Below are positions 11,107 to 22,368 of a DNA stretch of 64,000 bases, in pieces. Positions within the stretch are counted from its first letter, which is position 1, and the number at the start of each line of letters is the position of its first letter. The notes under the pieces are model-generated. The model saw only the letters and a list, made by a program, of their open reading frames with translations, was not told where the DNA came from and made no database searches. Both the position numbers and the translations under genes were made by a program. Source of the stretch: Megalobrama amblycephala (taxonomy: Eukaryota > Chordata > Actinopteri > Cypriniformes > Xenocyprididae); assembly GCF_018812025.1 (NCBI RefSeq), contig NC_063049.1, positions 8,383,037 through 8,447,036 of the forward strand, given 5' to 3'.

Positions 11107-11664
11107 ATAGTCTGTTATATCTTAAGTGAACATAAACAGTTATAAAACGCATGCGTAACAGTATATTGGATCCGTGTGGCTCTTAAAGTGACAGCAGCCT
11201 AATAAACCTGCTGCTGTCTTTGATTTTAAGTTCATCAGACAATAAAGGACAAATAAAAAAAAAATCACTCACTGTTCTTGACTGAATAACTTTTGTAACT
11301 TTAATAAGGATTATCCTTTATTTAATTTATACAGTGAGATCTACGCAGTGCTATTTTACATTTGATTATTCACTTTTCTCTACCTGAAAATTACTTAGAC
11401 TTACCTGAAAAACATGAAAAGCTGTGTTGATTTTATTTGTTTGTTGTATTGTATTTGTGCTATTGCTCGTAATTTGATGATTTGTTCTTATTTTATTGTT
11501 GACAGTTTACTTTAACAATATTTGAAATTTATATGAGTTAGGCTAGTAGTTTTTGGTGTCACAAAGGTTGTGCATCAAAAACATTGAAGATAATAACTAG
11601 GAATTGATATGGAATTGATGTCTATGTTCCAAATCAGTGACTTCATTACATTTAGTAAGTTAGT
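11107..11664. other. Unique AT-rich region
   Basis: No gene or named repeat. A small hairpin (GACAGCAGCC...CTGCTGCTGTC) lies at about 11190-11220. Confidence 0.3.
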
Positions 11665-11871
11665 TTAAAGGGTTAGTTCACCCAAAAATCTGGGCATCTG
11701 AAAGTGTTAATTGTCTTGATGGCAATGCAGGCCTCACTGAGCCATCAGATTTTTTGAAAAAATATCGTAATTTGTGTTCTGAAGATGAACGAAGGTCTTA
11801 CGGGTGTGGAACGACATGAGGGTGAGTAATAAATGACAGAATTTTCATTTTTGGGTGAACTAACCCTTTAA
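11665..11871. mobile_element. Short TTAA-flanked MITE (Angel-like, deleted)
   Basis: A complete element of 207 bp bounded by TTAA: it starts TTAAAGGGTTAGTTCACCCA and ends TTTTGGGTGAACTAACCCTTTAA. The left arm has been largely deleted, while the right arm (GAAGGTCTTACGGGTGTGGA, ACGACATGAGGGTGAGTAAT) is intact. It is the same family as 21623-22368, 37691-38060 and 55106-55905. Confidence 0.9.
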
Positions 11872-12039
11872 TATGTACATTATGTAGACAGTAGACAGCA
11901 AGGCTGCTCACTAGGTTTTGGAACACTAGGTTTTGATGAAGTTTTCTCACATTGATGTTAGAGCAAAGAAAGTTATATGTGTATTAAGTTTTAGGTTTAG
12001 CAGAACATTCTACAATGTCCTGACCCTGTGTTTTGTTCC

Positions 12040-12900
12040 AGCGCCCTCTTCAGGTATCATTAACAACCATTAGGTCAAGTATCAGCCGGGCTGCGATGCA
12101 CCTGCGCTGATAATAAGGGCCAAACCTGCAGACAACACACCGCTAAACAATTAGAGTTAGTCGGAGAGCACGGGTTAACACACTCTCACATCTCCGCTCG
12201 TGTCCAGCACTAGTCCTTAATGAAAGTTATGAGACCCGTCCGCAATGATAAGAAGTCTCTCAGTCTGGCCTGCTGCATTATGCCCCGCTCTCACCCTGCA
12301 CTTTGCATAGCCTAAAGCGTCTATTAAAATCCCCTTGTAAAATTCATAAAACAAAAAATGTGGTAGGTCAAGTCTAGAGGGAACCAAAGTAAGCTCCTTA
12401 TTAGCAGCCAACGGAAAACACCCAGCCAATTATACATCCTGCGCGAGGAGGGCTCCAAATCAGCGCTGAGGAATAAGTATTTCCTCCCTCTCCTTCTCTC
12501 CTTCCCTTTCTCCCTCTGATTTGATTGTAGGTAAGTGGATAGGCCGGGTTTTAGCCGCGAATCGGGAGCTGGTAATTATAGTGTGAGTGTTTAGTGGACA
12601 AAAATTCAGTCTCTGCTCTTGGAGCCATTCAAGTACAAACTCATGTAAATCTTCAGTCTGCTACACATCTTAAATTGGTGGGTTTAAGGGATTCCCAGAA
12701 GGAGCAAAGGATCGGAGAGGAAAGAAGAGGAACTCTGAGCTCCAGAGATATGTAAAGAATCTCAGGCAGGAATTTAAAAGGCTACAAATTAGACCCGACA
12801 TTAGTCTCCTTCTTCCACAGAGCCGGCGGAATGAGAATAGAGCAGAATAAATAAGAGCGAGGCGGCTTCTTCCTGCTCTTAGAAGATGACATTAATCCTT
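12040..12900. promoter_or_regulatory. Candidate conserved non-coding block
   Basis: A long stretch free of recognisable repeats, compositionally balanced in an AT-rich desert. It has octamer-like and homeodomain-like words (CACTTTGCATAGCC, AATTAGAGTTAG, CCTTATTAGCAGCC, TGGTAATTATAG) and no convincing coding frame; the 70-codon minus frame at 12217-12429 lacks any recognised motif. This is the signature of enhancer-rich gene deserts in fish, but conservation is inferred, not seen. Confidence 0.35.
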
Positions 12901-13212
12901 TTATGTACAATGACAGCTAACAGGGCTTGGCTTCCTCCCCTGATGCCTGTGTAAAGCCAGGAGATTTTCTGACATGCCGAGGAGGGAGAGAGTCTATTAC
13001 CGTGAGCGGCTTGCGGAGACGCTTGAATAGATAAATGTAGACACCAGTCATAATGTTTGCTAGTCGCTGGGTCACATACTGTAGAGGTCAGACGCAAGGT
13101 ACGGATGTTGAGGTTTCGGATTTGTGTGAATAATGAAGAGATCATCGAATGCTATGATTACATCGATTTTACCACGGTTAAGGGGGTGGAGTGTCAGTAG
13201 GCATGACACAAA

Positions 13213-14700
13213 GGCCCTGTTTCCACCTGGAATTAAGATGCATTTTGGTCGATCGGATCACAAGTGGACGGCGCTAAATGCTGTGTAAACGGGGTATAAA
13301 ACGTTTTGAGCTTGTCCACTTTCGACCACTTCCAGAGGTGGTTGAAAACGCATTTGACACTATGCAAGCATTGTGGTCAAATGCATTTTCAAATACTTCT
13401 GGAAGTGGTCGAAAGTGGACAAGCTCAAAACGTTTTATACCCCATTTAGACCTGTATTTAACGTCGTCCACTTGTGATTCGAACAGCGCAAAAGACCGTC
13501 TAGTCTCCGCCTACTGACCTACACTCTAAAAAATAATGTGCTGGCTCTACAAAAAAAAAAAAAAAAAAAAATAATAATAATAATAATAAAAAATGCAACA
13601 GTTTGCATCAATTTTTTTGAGTTATGACCACTTTGAGTGAATTTATGTTCAACCAACAAGCTACATTGGAGTTAGAGGAACTTTTTTAGCATAAACACAA
13701 ATTTTTAAGTTGATTACTCAAAAAAATTAAGTCACTCCAACTACCAGAGTTGTAGCCCTGGAACCAATTAATCTTATCTATTTCAGTTCAAATCAACAGC
13801 TATCATAGCACATGCTAACATAGCTAATTTAACATGTATATTTAATGAACAAGTAAGATATTACTTGTAACTGGCATAAGCACAGTCATTGCTTATAAAG
13901 TCAGTGTAGTGTTTACCTTCATGTATCTACTCCTCAACACAATCGTAACCACAATACTTCAACATAACAGAAACTCTTTTAAACGTCAAATATAACAGCA
14001 TTAAACACTAAGAGGTCTTTCCCTTCACTAAAAACAAACAAATTTACACTTTTAATGCAGACATTTGATTTTAAATTACTGACGATATATAAGTTGATCT
14101 AATGATCAACATTATTATGTCAACAGAACTCTACAAAATAACGTTTGCAACTTAAAAGGTTTAATTAAAACAAGAAATTAGATTTTTTTTTTTACTTGCA
14201 GCCATGCATTTATTTAAGTTGTGGTAACAGGTCCCCTGAATTACTTTTTAGAGTGAAATGCATGAACATTATGGGAAGCGCACTAGCCAGACAGGATTTA
14301 AACTTTGTCGGCTGAAGACCCAAGTTTGGTTTGAAGATGAAAAAACATACCAAGCACAATGTTCTCTCACCATTCCTGATTTCTAACACACACTCACAGC
14401 GTTCGGCTGGTCTTGCGGCTGTCATAGCAGAAACGAAAGCTCCGTGTGTTTTTCCGCCATCTCTGGGTGTGTTCATATGTAAATTGCTCAAGCTTATTTT
14501 GTCCATTAGATCGAAAGATCTGAAAAAACCCATACATTTACCCGTCCATAGATCCTCCCCTCAAAGAAATCAGGACAGAAATGGTGCAAAGTGGACAAAA
14601 GAGATGGATTAAAACACCAGGTGTAAACGGGAATGTGTCTCCCTCGTCTACTTGTGATCCGATCGACCAAAATGCATCTTAATACCAGGTGGAAACAGGA
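13213..14700. mobile_element. MITE of the GGTCGATCGGATCACAAGTG family (carries a nested element)
   Basis: The left TIR is CCTGTTTCCACCTGGAATTA then GGTCGATCGGATCACAAGTG; the right TIR is CTTGTGATCCGATCGACCAA then TACCAGGTGGAAACAGG. Inside, 13290-13440 forms an almost perfect second palindrome (AAAACGTTTTGAGCTTGTCC against GGACAAGCTCAAAACGTTTT). Another element sits inside at 13521-14255. No coding capacity, although the palindrome makes matching open frames on both strands. Confidence 0.8.
13521..14255. mobile_element. Nested MITE with ACACTCTAAAAAAT ends
   Basis: Starts ACACTCTAAAAAATAATG and ends ATTACTTTTTAGAGTG, inverted complements, inside the surrounding MITE. Near the left end is a poly-A and (AAT)n run (13550-13590), and the interior is AT-rich. 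Related ends occur at 49351-49432 and 58687. The insertion must postdate the host element. Confidence 0.7.
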
Positions 14701-14970
14701 TCTGAGTAATGCACTGTAACACGAGTGGATAATTGCTTTTGGAAAAGATGCTTATGACAAATTTATTAGTATGTTTCACAAAATTAAAGAATTAAATAGA
14801 TTGATTTGCAGTCACAGGTGTGCATGTATTGCATATATTTCGTCCTGTATCATTTGGTCATTGTGTTTTGGACATCATCATCTTGCGAGTGAGGAAATTA
14901 ATTTCATAAGCAATCAGATCTGTGAAATAGAATAGATAGACAGCTCTTTTGACCTAATAAGCACATACAA

Positions 14971-15290
14971 CAGTTCAACATTTTGGGGTTGGTAAGATGT
15001 TTGAATGTCTCTTGTGCTCACCAAGGCTGCATTATTTGATTAACAATACATTAAAAACAGCAATATTGTGAAATAATATAACTGTTTTCTATGTGGAAAT
15101 GTTGTAAAATGTCTTCCTGTGATCAGAGCTGAATTTTCAGCATCATTACTCCAGTCTTCAGTGTCACATGATCCTTCAAAAATCATTTTAATATGATGAT
15201 TTGATGCTCAAGAAACATTTCTGATTATTATCAATGTTGTGCTGTTTTAAGTCTTTTTTTTTTAAATGTAACAATAAATCAGTGAAATTT
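14971..15290 (-). repeat. Abundant interspersed repeat (GGATCATGTGACACTGAAGA), copy 1
   Basis: The reverse strand shows GATCAAAT-type sequence, the hallmark CAGCATCATTACTCCAGTCT (here on +), CAGTGTCACATGATCCTTCA, and the end AACATTTTGGGGTTGGTAAG. Three other copies are at 34110-34574 (+), 45968-46245 (+) and 62613-62873 (-). I recognise it as a very common cyprinid dispersed repeat but am not certain whether it is a SINE or a LINE 3' end. Confidence 0.75.
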
Positions 15291-15479
15291 TTTTTTCCTC
15301 CTATTTCTCTCTCTCTGTTATTGTTTTTTTTTTTTTTTTTTCCTTCCATGGATTTTATTCTGAACACAATTTTATCTCTGACACAAAACAAATGAAATTG
15401 AAGAAAAAACAGCCCTGTGTGTGTGTGTGTGTGTCTCTGAACTATCCGTGTAAAGCTTGTTGAAGTGTATTTTTGCTCT

Positions 15480-15900
15480 GATCTCAGCTCAGTGCTGTTT
15501 GATAAACATCTTAACCTACTTAGTGCAATTAGCGCTTCATTAGAAAGGCTAACTAACTATTGCTTCTCTCCATAATGATTTGCAACAGTGTGCACATTAA
15601 AGTAGATAATCAATGCCTGGCGTTCACTGCTCCAGCACAGCTCGTGTCTGGATAAAGCGTCTGATAATACGACTGCAGTGGAGGAGCGTTTAATTGCAGA
15701 ACGTTTCTCTCAGCCTCAGATTTCTCTTCCCTAATGAAGTGTCATCCGAAAGAAGAAAAAAAAAGCTGTATTGATTTTTTTCAGCAGTCAGCCTTCGCCA
15801 CAAATATGTAATTATCCATTTTAGATGTGGCAGGGGGATGGGTGTAATCTATAGCAGCTAGCCTTTGAGCTACACTGACAGACCCGTATAGTGCTTTTAC
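15480..15900. promoter_or_regulatory. Candidate conserved non-coding element
   Basis: Unique, balanced composition with GTGCAATTAGCGCTTCATTA, AAGTAGATAATCAATGCC and GAGCGTTTAATTGCAG, and no open frame of note. It resembles developmental enhancer sequence. A (GT)n run precedes it at 15417-15434. Confidence 0.35.
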
Positions 15901-16040
15901 CCTTTTCAAAATATGTGATGAATGAACTTTACACAAAATGTTGTTCTGTTCGGGAGCACTTGAGATAAAAACTGTAATTCTACAGACATCTGCATCTGGC
16001 TTTCCAAAGCAGGCGTGTTTACATTAACACTGGAGTAATA

Positions 16041-16061
16041 CACACACACACACACACACAC
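16041..16061. repeat. (CA)n microsatellite
   Basis: A short perfect CA run upstream of the Tc1-like element. Confidence 0.9.
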
Positions 16062-16155
16062 TTTACTTCCGTTATTTGACTTTTTTTTTTAACTATTGGA
16101 CTTTTTTTAAACTGACTCAAATATATAATATAATTTATATAACTTATATATATAA

Positions 16156-16185
<30 letters not shown>

Positions 16186-16186
<1 letters not shown>

Positions 16187-17711
16187 GCATTAATGAGTAC
16201 ACCCCCTCTTAACAAATACAAAAGATGTATTTTCTTTATGACCACTCATACAATTCATGGAAAGATGGCAAAACTAAAATGTATTAAACATATACATAAT
16301 AAAAACTGAGAAATATATGTCATTAATAGCCATAAAATAAGTAAATTAGCCAATTTTGTTTAAATTAAGGATTGCAGAAATGAGTACACCCTAGATTTAA
16401 TTCAACAAATGTATAATATTCTAGTACTTAGTATGCCCTCCATAATTTTGACCCTTCTTGGCACGGAGTGTACAAGTTCATGACAAATTGTCACATCTGT
16501 CCTGTTTAACTCCTGGATGATGAGCTCCTTAAATTCCCTGATCGTTAATGGGGAATGTTGCTAAACTCGTCTCTACAGAATCCCCCACAGGTGCTCAAGA
16601 GTGTTAAGATTGAGTGCAGTACATGTCCACAGAAGGTTTTTCACCTTGGGAGAATGATATCCTCATTGTCATGTTGAAAAAATGCCCAACAATGCAGGGA
16701 ATGAGGTAAGGGTAACATCTTCTGTTTCCGTTTGTGTATTAAATTACACAGTGGTGTGGGAATTCATGACATCATTGATAAAGCACAACTCCCTATATAA
16801 GAGCTTTACTACCACTGAACTTTACTGTGGGAACCAGGCACTTCTCACTGTACTCCTCCTCTAGCAACACCATAACATTTTGGATGCTGTTAGATCCAAA
16901 ATGATTGATTTGGTCTCATGAGACCAGAGTATTGATTCCCAGAATCTATGTTTTGTAAATATGGGCTTTGGAAATGGCTAACTAACTTTATTGTGTGGTT
17001 CCAGTGAGAACAACAACCATGCATGTCATTTCTGCAGGCTGCATCTTACTCTGTGAGATAAACAGTCACTCTTTTCATAGCTTTTGCTGGCTCTGAGACA
17101 CTCGCTTGGTATTTCTCCTGCTATTTGTCTAGCAAAAAAATCCCTCATCACTAAATGAAAGCTTAAAATGAAGGCCTGATTATTTCAGGGGCCTTGTCAC
17201 AAGTCCATTGTTTTTGAATTTCTGTGTTACTTCTGCTATATTTTCACACTTAAAACAATGATTTGGTAATCCTCTTGTACCACTGTCCTCTTTTATGCTG
17301 AGAAATAAGTCTCCTGACAGTTCTCTTCCATTGTTGTCAGTATTAAGTCTGAGAATGATTCAGTGGGATATATAACACTTTTAATTGTCAAGAAATGACT
17401 TCTCTTTAAATCTTTTGGTTCAACATACTTACCTGTTGATCAAACATTGCCTTAAACTTACACCAGAAAAAAAAATATTTTGTTTTATTTAGTAACTTTT
17501 AGAAGGGTGTACTCATTTTTGCTACACAACATTTTATCACCTTGATAAGAAAATCTTATTTTCCTGAATAATTTTGACATGCTTCTTTGGTAATTGATTA
17601 AGCAGACTTACTGGAACATTATATCTCTAAAGAACGCTAACATGTCTTCTAAGTAATTGAGTAATTGCTGACTTTCAGAAGTTTCAGAGGGGGTGTACAC
17701 ATTTATGCTGT

Positions 17712-17712
<1 letters not shown>
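16186..17712 (-). mobile_element. Complete but dead Tc1/mariner element with IR/DR ends
   Basis: The outer left end GCATTAATGAGTACACCCCC (16187-16206) mirrors the outer right end AGAGGGGGTGTACACATTTA (17686-17705). Inner copies of the same motif lie about 190 bp in: AAATGAGTACACCCTAG (16378-16394) and AGAAGGGTGTACTCATTTTT (17501-17520). This is the inverted-repeat/direct-repeat layout of Tc1-like fish transposons. The element sits in TA-rich sequence on both sides, consistent with TA targeting. The transposase remnant is on the minus strand. Confidence 0.9.
16425..17380 (-). pseudogene. Tc1-like transposase pseudogene
   Basis: Read on the minus strand across several frames, pieces of a DD34E transposase appear in order. 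An N-terminal helix-turn-helix part comes first (GDL then QKFKNNGLVTRPLK), then FWESILWSHETK, where the usual WSDET carries the first catalytic Asp (here His). Next are FFQHDNE (second Asp retained), then LNTLEHLWGIL (Glu retained), and a C-terminal REFKELIIQELNR...PRRVKIMEGI. Stop codons and frameshifts interrupt it repeatedly. In life the enzyme cuts and pastes its own DNA at TA sites in the nucleus; this copy cannot make a working protein. The family is certain from the ordered motifs; exact ends are approximate. Confidence 0.85.

Positions 17713-17776
<64 letters not shown>
17713..17776. repeat. (TA)n microsatellite
   Basis: A long perfect TA run directly against the right end of the Tc1-like element; a shorter one (16145-16185) lies at its left end. 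Confidence 0.95.
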
Positions 17777-17780
<4 letters not shown>

Positions 17781-19240
17781 AAATTGCTTAAATTATTTTG
17801 ATGAGATAAATTAATGTAAAAACTTATATTGTCATGACTTATTGATCATACGCTTGTTTTTTTTTATTTTTTATTTTTTTTATTACTTATTTGACAAGTG
17901 GTTGGAAAGGCCAGGTTGAAAATAAGACTAGTCATAATAAGACTAGTCATATACAAGTTATTTCAGAGGTGGAGAAAATTTTTACATTTTGATGAAAAAT
18001 TTGTTTTATAATATAAAATTATGAAAACACATTTTTGGTTTATGAAATAGCATGGAACATTTACAATAAAACTGGGAATGTGTATTAAGTAAATACACTG
18101 TAAAAAAATATTGAAGTAAAAAAAAAAAAAGGAAAAAAAATTACACCAGGCATTTTGGTGATTTTTTTTTTTTTTTTCATTTCCTAATTGTGTATGTCAA
18201 TAAATAATAATAAATTAATAAATAAATAAAATACTATCATATACTATAACTAAAATATACTATAGTATATTTATAGTAAATATCCTATAAATAATAATAT
18301 ATTATCCTATTTGAAATCATCCTGTTACTGTAAAAACACAAAACACTATCACACAACACTAAAATAATGCACTAAACATAATTAAACACTCCAATGTTGT
18401 TAACAAAAGAAGAATTAACTTTTCAAATAAAATTGAAACAAAAATGAAGGTTCATGTGGGAACTGATAAAACAGCTAATATTCATTAAAATAAATTTAAT
18501 TTTTCACACAGAACACAAAATGTTCACTGCATTAGTTTCAAATAAATGAATAAAAGTAAATATTGAATACTGAAACCAAAATTAGGTAAATTGGATCATT
18601 CTGGGAAATTAAACTAAACATTTAATAACTCAATTTTAATTTATTGAATATAGAGTATACATTATGTAGGTGGTATTAAAAACAATCAAAGGCCATTTGA
18701 TCACATGTTCATGTCTAAGTCATCCTGGACAATTTAATGCATTATAAAAAGCTTTTTTGCCATTTGAATGGAATCTACTTAAATCTACTTCAATTTCCAA
18801 TAGACAATTCTGCATCCTGTCCACAAATTCCAAATTTATCGGACATTCTCAGTTCAAAGTAGCTCATATATTGTTCACTTTGAACACAGGACAGATTCTT
18901 TGGTTTTATTTGTCACAAGAAGTTTTTGCATTTTTGTATCTCCAAAATGAGTAAAGGAGCAATAGTAGCCAACACCAACAAAACTTTCAACACCGTTCTA
19001 TTTGTAATAATACTGCAGAAAATATACACTCTCCCTTATCTCTCTCTCTCATACACAGACACATGTACACACACATTTCCCCAGACTTCACTTAGTGCAA
19101 GCTTCCTCCTTTTAAACTTTTGCCTTCCTTTTCTCCAAGCTCCATCCTCTCTCTCTCTCCCTCTCTCTCTCTCTTTCGCTTTCTCGACTCATTCGTCTCC
19201 CTCCCTGTCTGAAGTGCAGCGATGGACGAGCGAACCTTAA
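17777..19240. other. AT-rich unique region
   Basis: Very AT-rich with homopolymer runs (17856-17884, 18116-18175) and a hairpin-prone TATACTATAGTATA near 18255. At 18096-18110 a lone end resembling the TACACTGTAAAAAA MITEs is present without a partner. A CT-rich tract (19147-19175) and short open frames (18757, 18926) show no coding features. Confidence 0.4.
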
Positions 19241-20560
19241 GCCTACCCCATGCTGTGCTGCCCTTCACCATAATAAAAAGCCATTACCTTGACCGCTGAC
19301 ATGCGCTGGGAGGAAAGGCTGGGCCTGATATTTATTGATGAAACTCTGAGCTCCCAATCTGCAGCACTGAGTGGATATCATACAGCTGTCAGAGCAGACA
19401 GGCCTCAGAACAGTGACAGCCCTCAACATGGCCCATCTATAATTTATGAACTACACTGAAAACAAGCACCAAACAACAGAGCGGCCCGCCGGGCCTGGGG
19501 ATTAACGTCTATAGCGCTAAATAGCAGCGTGTCTGTGTGTGTGTGTGTGTGTGTGGCGGCCTGGTTAAAGACTAGTTTGATATGGGGTGAATGAGTACAA
19601 TAGCATGTGTTAAATATTCACACTGGGCTGATTCTCCCAAGGCTGCTGGGGTGAATAATATTATTTACAGAGAAGGACAGAAAGCAATGAAAGAGAACAA
19701 AGGCTTCACCTGAGCAGTGCTTGAGTTCGCAGGTCATCAACTATATCTTCATTTACTCGCTCTCTTCTCTGCTTACTTTTGTTTTTTTTATTAACAAGAC
19801 AGCGATAAAGGACAACTGCACTGATAATTAACATTTTAATAGCATCAAATTACTTATAGACTTTGAAAAGTAGAAAAGTGTGTGTGAAAGGTTCCCGGAT
19901 AGCAAAATTTTAAATGTATGTCCATATGTGCTTTTTGGAATAATAATGGCCAAAATCATTATGCTTTTACATTGTAAAAGTGAAAATGTGCAGATCAAAT
20001 TTCACCAATTTTTACAAAGAAATAGCAGGTAACACATTGAACAGTGAAAAAAAAAAAAAAAAAAAAAAAATTAATATAATATAATTAATTCAGCCATTTT
20101 ATATGTTTTACAGTGTGCAGATATGATATTAAGACAATTTTTATTACAGAATGTCCACATACTGTCTTACTTCATACACTTTGCACATTAGAAACAAATC
20201 TGCATTTATTATGTATGCAGTACATCCTACTGGATATCAGGGGAAATGACATCACTTCCTCTAAACTCTTCTGCACTGGCTCATTCATACTGTGCTGAAG
20301 TTCCATTAGCACAATTACACTATCTATATCCTGTCATGTATGCAGTCACTGGAATGAGCAGAATTTATGTTGGACACAGAGTGAGCTGTGGGACGATGCT
20401 GTTCTGTTAATGGAAGGTTGGGTGTGAATCTACAGTAATTAATGTTGAACAGATGTTATCTGCTTCTTCATGACAAATATGTCTGGCCAGGCCAATTACA
20501 CACAATTAATCTATTACTGAGATCTTGATGATACAAATATTGTGATCAGGAAAACATCTT
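19240..20560. promoter_or_regulatory. Candidate conserved non-coding cluster
   Basis: Mostly unique, balanced sequence with homeodomain-like words (CTATAATTTATGAAC, GGGGATTAACGTC, ACAGTAATTAATGTTG, CACAATTAATCTATTAC). It is broken by a (GT)n run (19531-19554) and a poly-A run (about 20048-20070). No coding frame is supported. The role as enhancer is inference from composition only. Confidence 0.35.
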
Positions 20561-20599
20561 TTGCTCTTTTGATGGGTGATTTCTGAAGCACTGTTATAC

Positions 20600-21580
20600 A
20601 CACGCACACACACACACACACACATGGGTTTTTATGTTTTATGGGGACTTTCCATAAACAATTATTTTATACTGTACAAAATGTATCTTCTGTAAAAAAT
20701 ATTCTGTAATTTCAACAAAATAATTTTGGCAGCTGTGGTTGCCAGAATAATTTTGTAAAAAATACTGAAAAACTGTAAACACATTTACAGATCATACTGT
20801 AAATTTTACAGTATAAAACTGTAATTTACAAACAAGAAAATCTGAATGTAAACCAGTAAATTCAACAATGCACACTAGTACTAAAATCTGTTTTGTACCT
20901 TTAACGTATACTGACAACCACCATAATAATGCAGGTGGTAAAAGAGAAAGCCACATGAAGAATCAAGGTTCATAAATAGCTTTTCCACGAGCTGAAGTAT
21001 ATACTAATATAAAGAAGGTGCGCAGAGTCATTCACGCACACACAATACACCATCATGGTAACCTACAACGCTTACATAATGCAATAAACATTCATTAAAC
21101 AACAGAAGATGTAACATAAAACCCTAATGTACATAACTGATAACAAAAACGATTAAGAAACATGATTATTTAAACAAAATACTTTCAAATGTGGATTGTC
21201 ACACAGGGAATAGTGGGAACATCAGTTTACAGTTTTTGACTAAATTGTACATTAATTTGTTCTTTTTTGCATCTAAAAATGAAAAATTTACAGCATTTTA
21301 CTGTGAAAATTACATAAAATGTCTGGTAAGAGCTTTTACAGTTTTTCACTGTATATAGTACGGGAACTTATTGTTAAACTATTTACAATATTTTTCTGTA
21401 GCGTTTTTACAATATTTTAGCTTTAAAATGACAATATTTTTTTTTTACAGTGTAAACCTACCCATCACAGAAAACTTTCTGCATTTTTACATTTTCTAAA
21501 AACATCAATTATTATTAAAAGAAGGAAACGAAGGAAAATAATTTTGGATATTGATATCTTTGTTACATTTTGTCTCCATA
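20600..21580. repeat. Older interspersed repeat split by a MITE
   Basis: The left piece (20600-20683) has a (CA)n run, then GGGTTTTTATGTTTTATGGG and TATACTGTACAAAATGTAT. The right piece (21455-21580) resumes with ACCTACCCATCACAGAAAAC and TTTCTGCATTTTTACATTTT. I recognise these two as normally continuous halves of one common cyprinid repeat, so the MITE between them inserted later. Confidence 0.6.
20684..21454. mobile_element. TACACTGTAAAAAA MITE, copy without inserted hAT
   Basis: The left arm has CTTCTGTAAAAAATATTCTG and GGCAGCTGTGGTTGCCAG; the right end is TTTTTTTTACAGTGTA. The interior (GAATCAAGGTTCATAAATAG, TCATTCACGCACACACAATA, CACCATCATGGTAACCTACA) matches 30552-31509 along its length. 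This copy keeps an uninterrupted CCCTAATGTACATAACTGAT at 21122-21141, the empty target of the hAT MITE found in the other copy. Confidence 0.85.
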
Positions 21581-21622
21581 ACATAAGGGTTAAATACAAC
21601 AAATTGTATACTGTATACATGT

Positions 21623-22368
21623 TTAAAGGGTTAGTAATTCTGTCATTTATTACTCACCCTCATGTCGTTCCACACCCGTAAGACAAATTAAGATATTTTT
21701 GTTGAAATCCGATGGCTCAGTGAGGCCTCCATAGCCAGCAATGACATTTCCTCTCTCAAGATCCATTAATGTACTAAAAACATATTTAAATCAGTTCATG
21801 TGAGTACAGTGGTTCAATATTAATATTATAAAGCCACGAGAATATTTTTGGAGCGCCAAAAAAACAAAATAATTACTTATTTAGTGATGGCCAATTTCAA
21901 AACACTGCTTCAGGAAGCATCGGAGCATAGTCAGTGAATCAGTGTGTCGAATCATGATTCGGATCGCGTGTCAAACTGCCAACGGCTGAAATCACGTGAC
22001 TTTGGCGCTCCGAACAGCAGATTCGACAGATTCACAGATTCATTTGTGCTCCGAAGCTTCCTGAAGCAGTGTTTTGAAATCGGCCATCACTATATAAGTC
22101 GTTATTTTGTTTTTTTTGGTGTTCCAAAAATATTCTCGTCACTTTATAATATTAATATTGAACCACTGTACTCACATGAACTGATTTAAATATGTTTTTA
22201 GTACATTAATGGATCTTGAGAGAGGAAGTGTCCATTGCTCCCTATGGAGGCCTCACGGAGCCATTGGATTTCAACTAAAATATCTTAATTTGTTTTACGG
22301 GTGTGGAACGGCATGAGGGTAAATAATAAATGACAGAAATGTCATTTTTGTGTGAACTAACCCTTTAA
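21623..22368. mobile_element. Palindromic TTAA-flanked MITE (Angel-like), full length
   Basis: TTAA at 21623-21626 and 22365-22368. The arms are nearly perfect inverted complements for more than 300 bp: TACTCACCCTCATGTCGTTC against GGAACGGCATGAGGGTAAAT, CATTAATGTACTAAAAACAT against its mirror near 22190, and GATGGCCAATTTCAAAACAC against TTTTGAAATCGGCCATCACT. The loop is only about 110 bp (21935-22045). A transcript would fold into a very long hairpin. The same family at 37691 is truncated. Confidence 0.9.
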
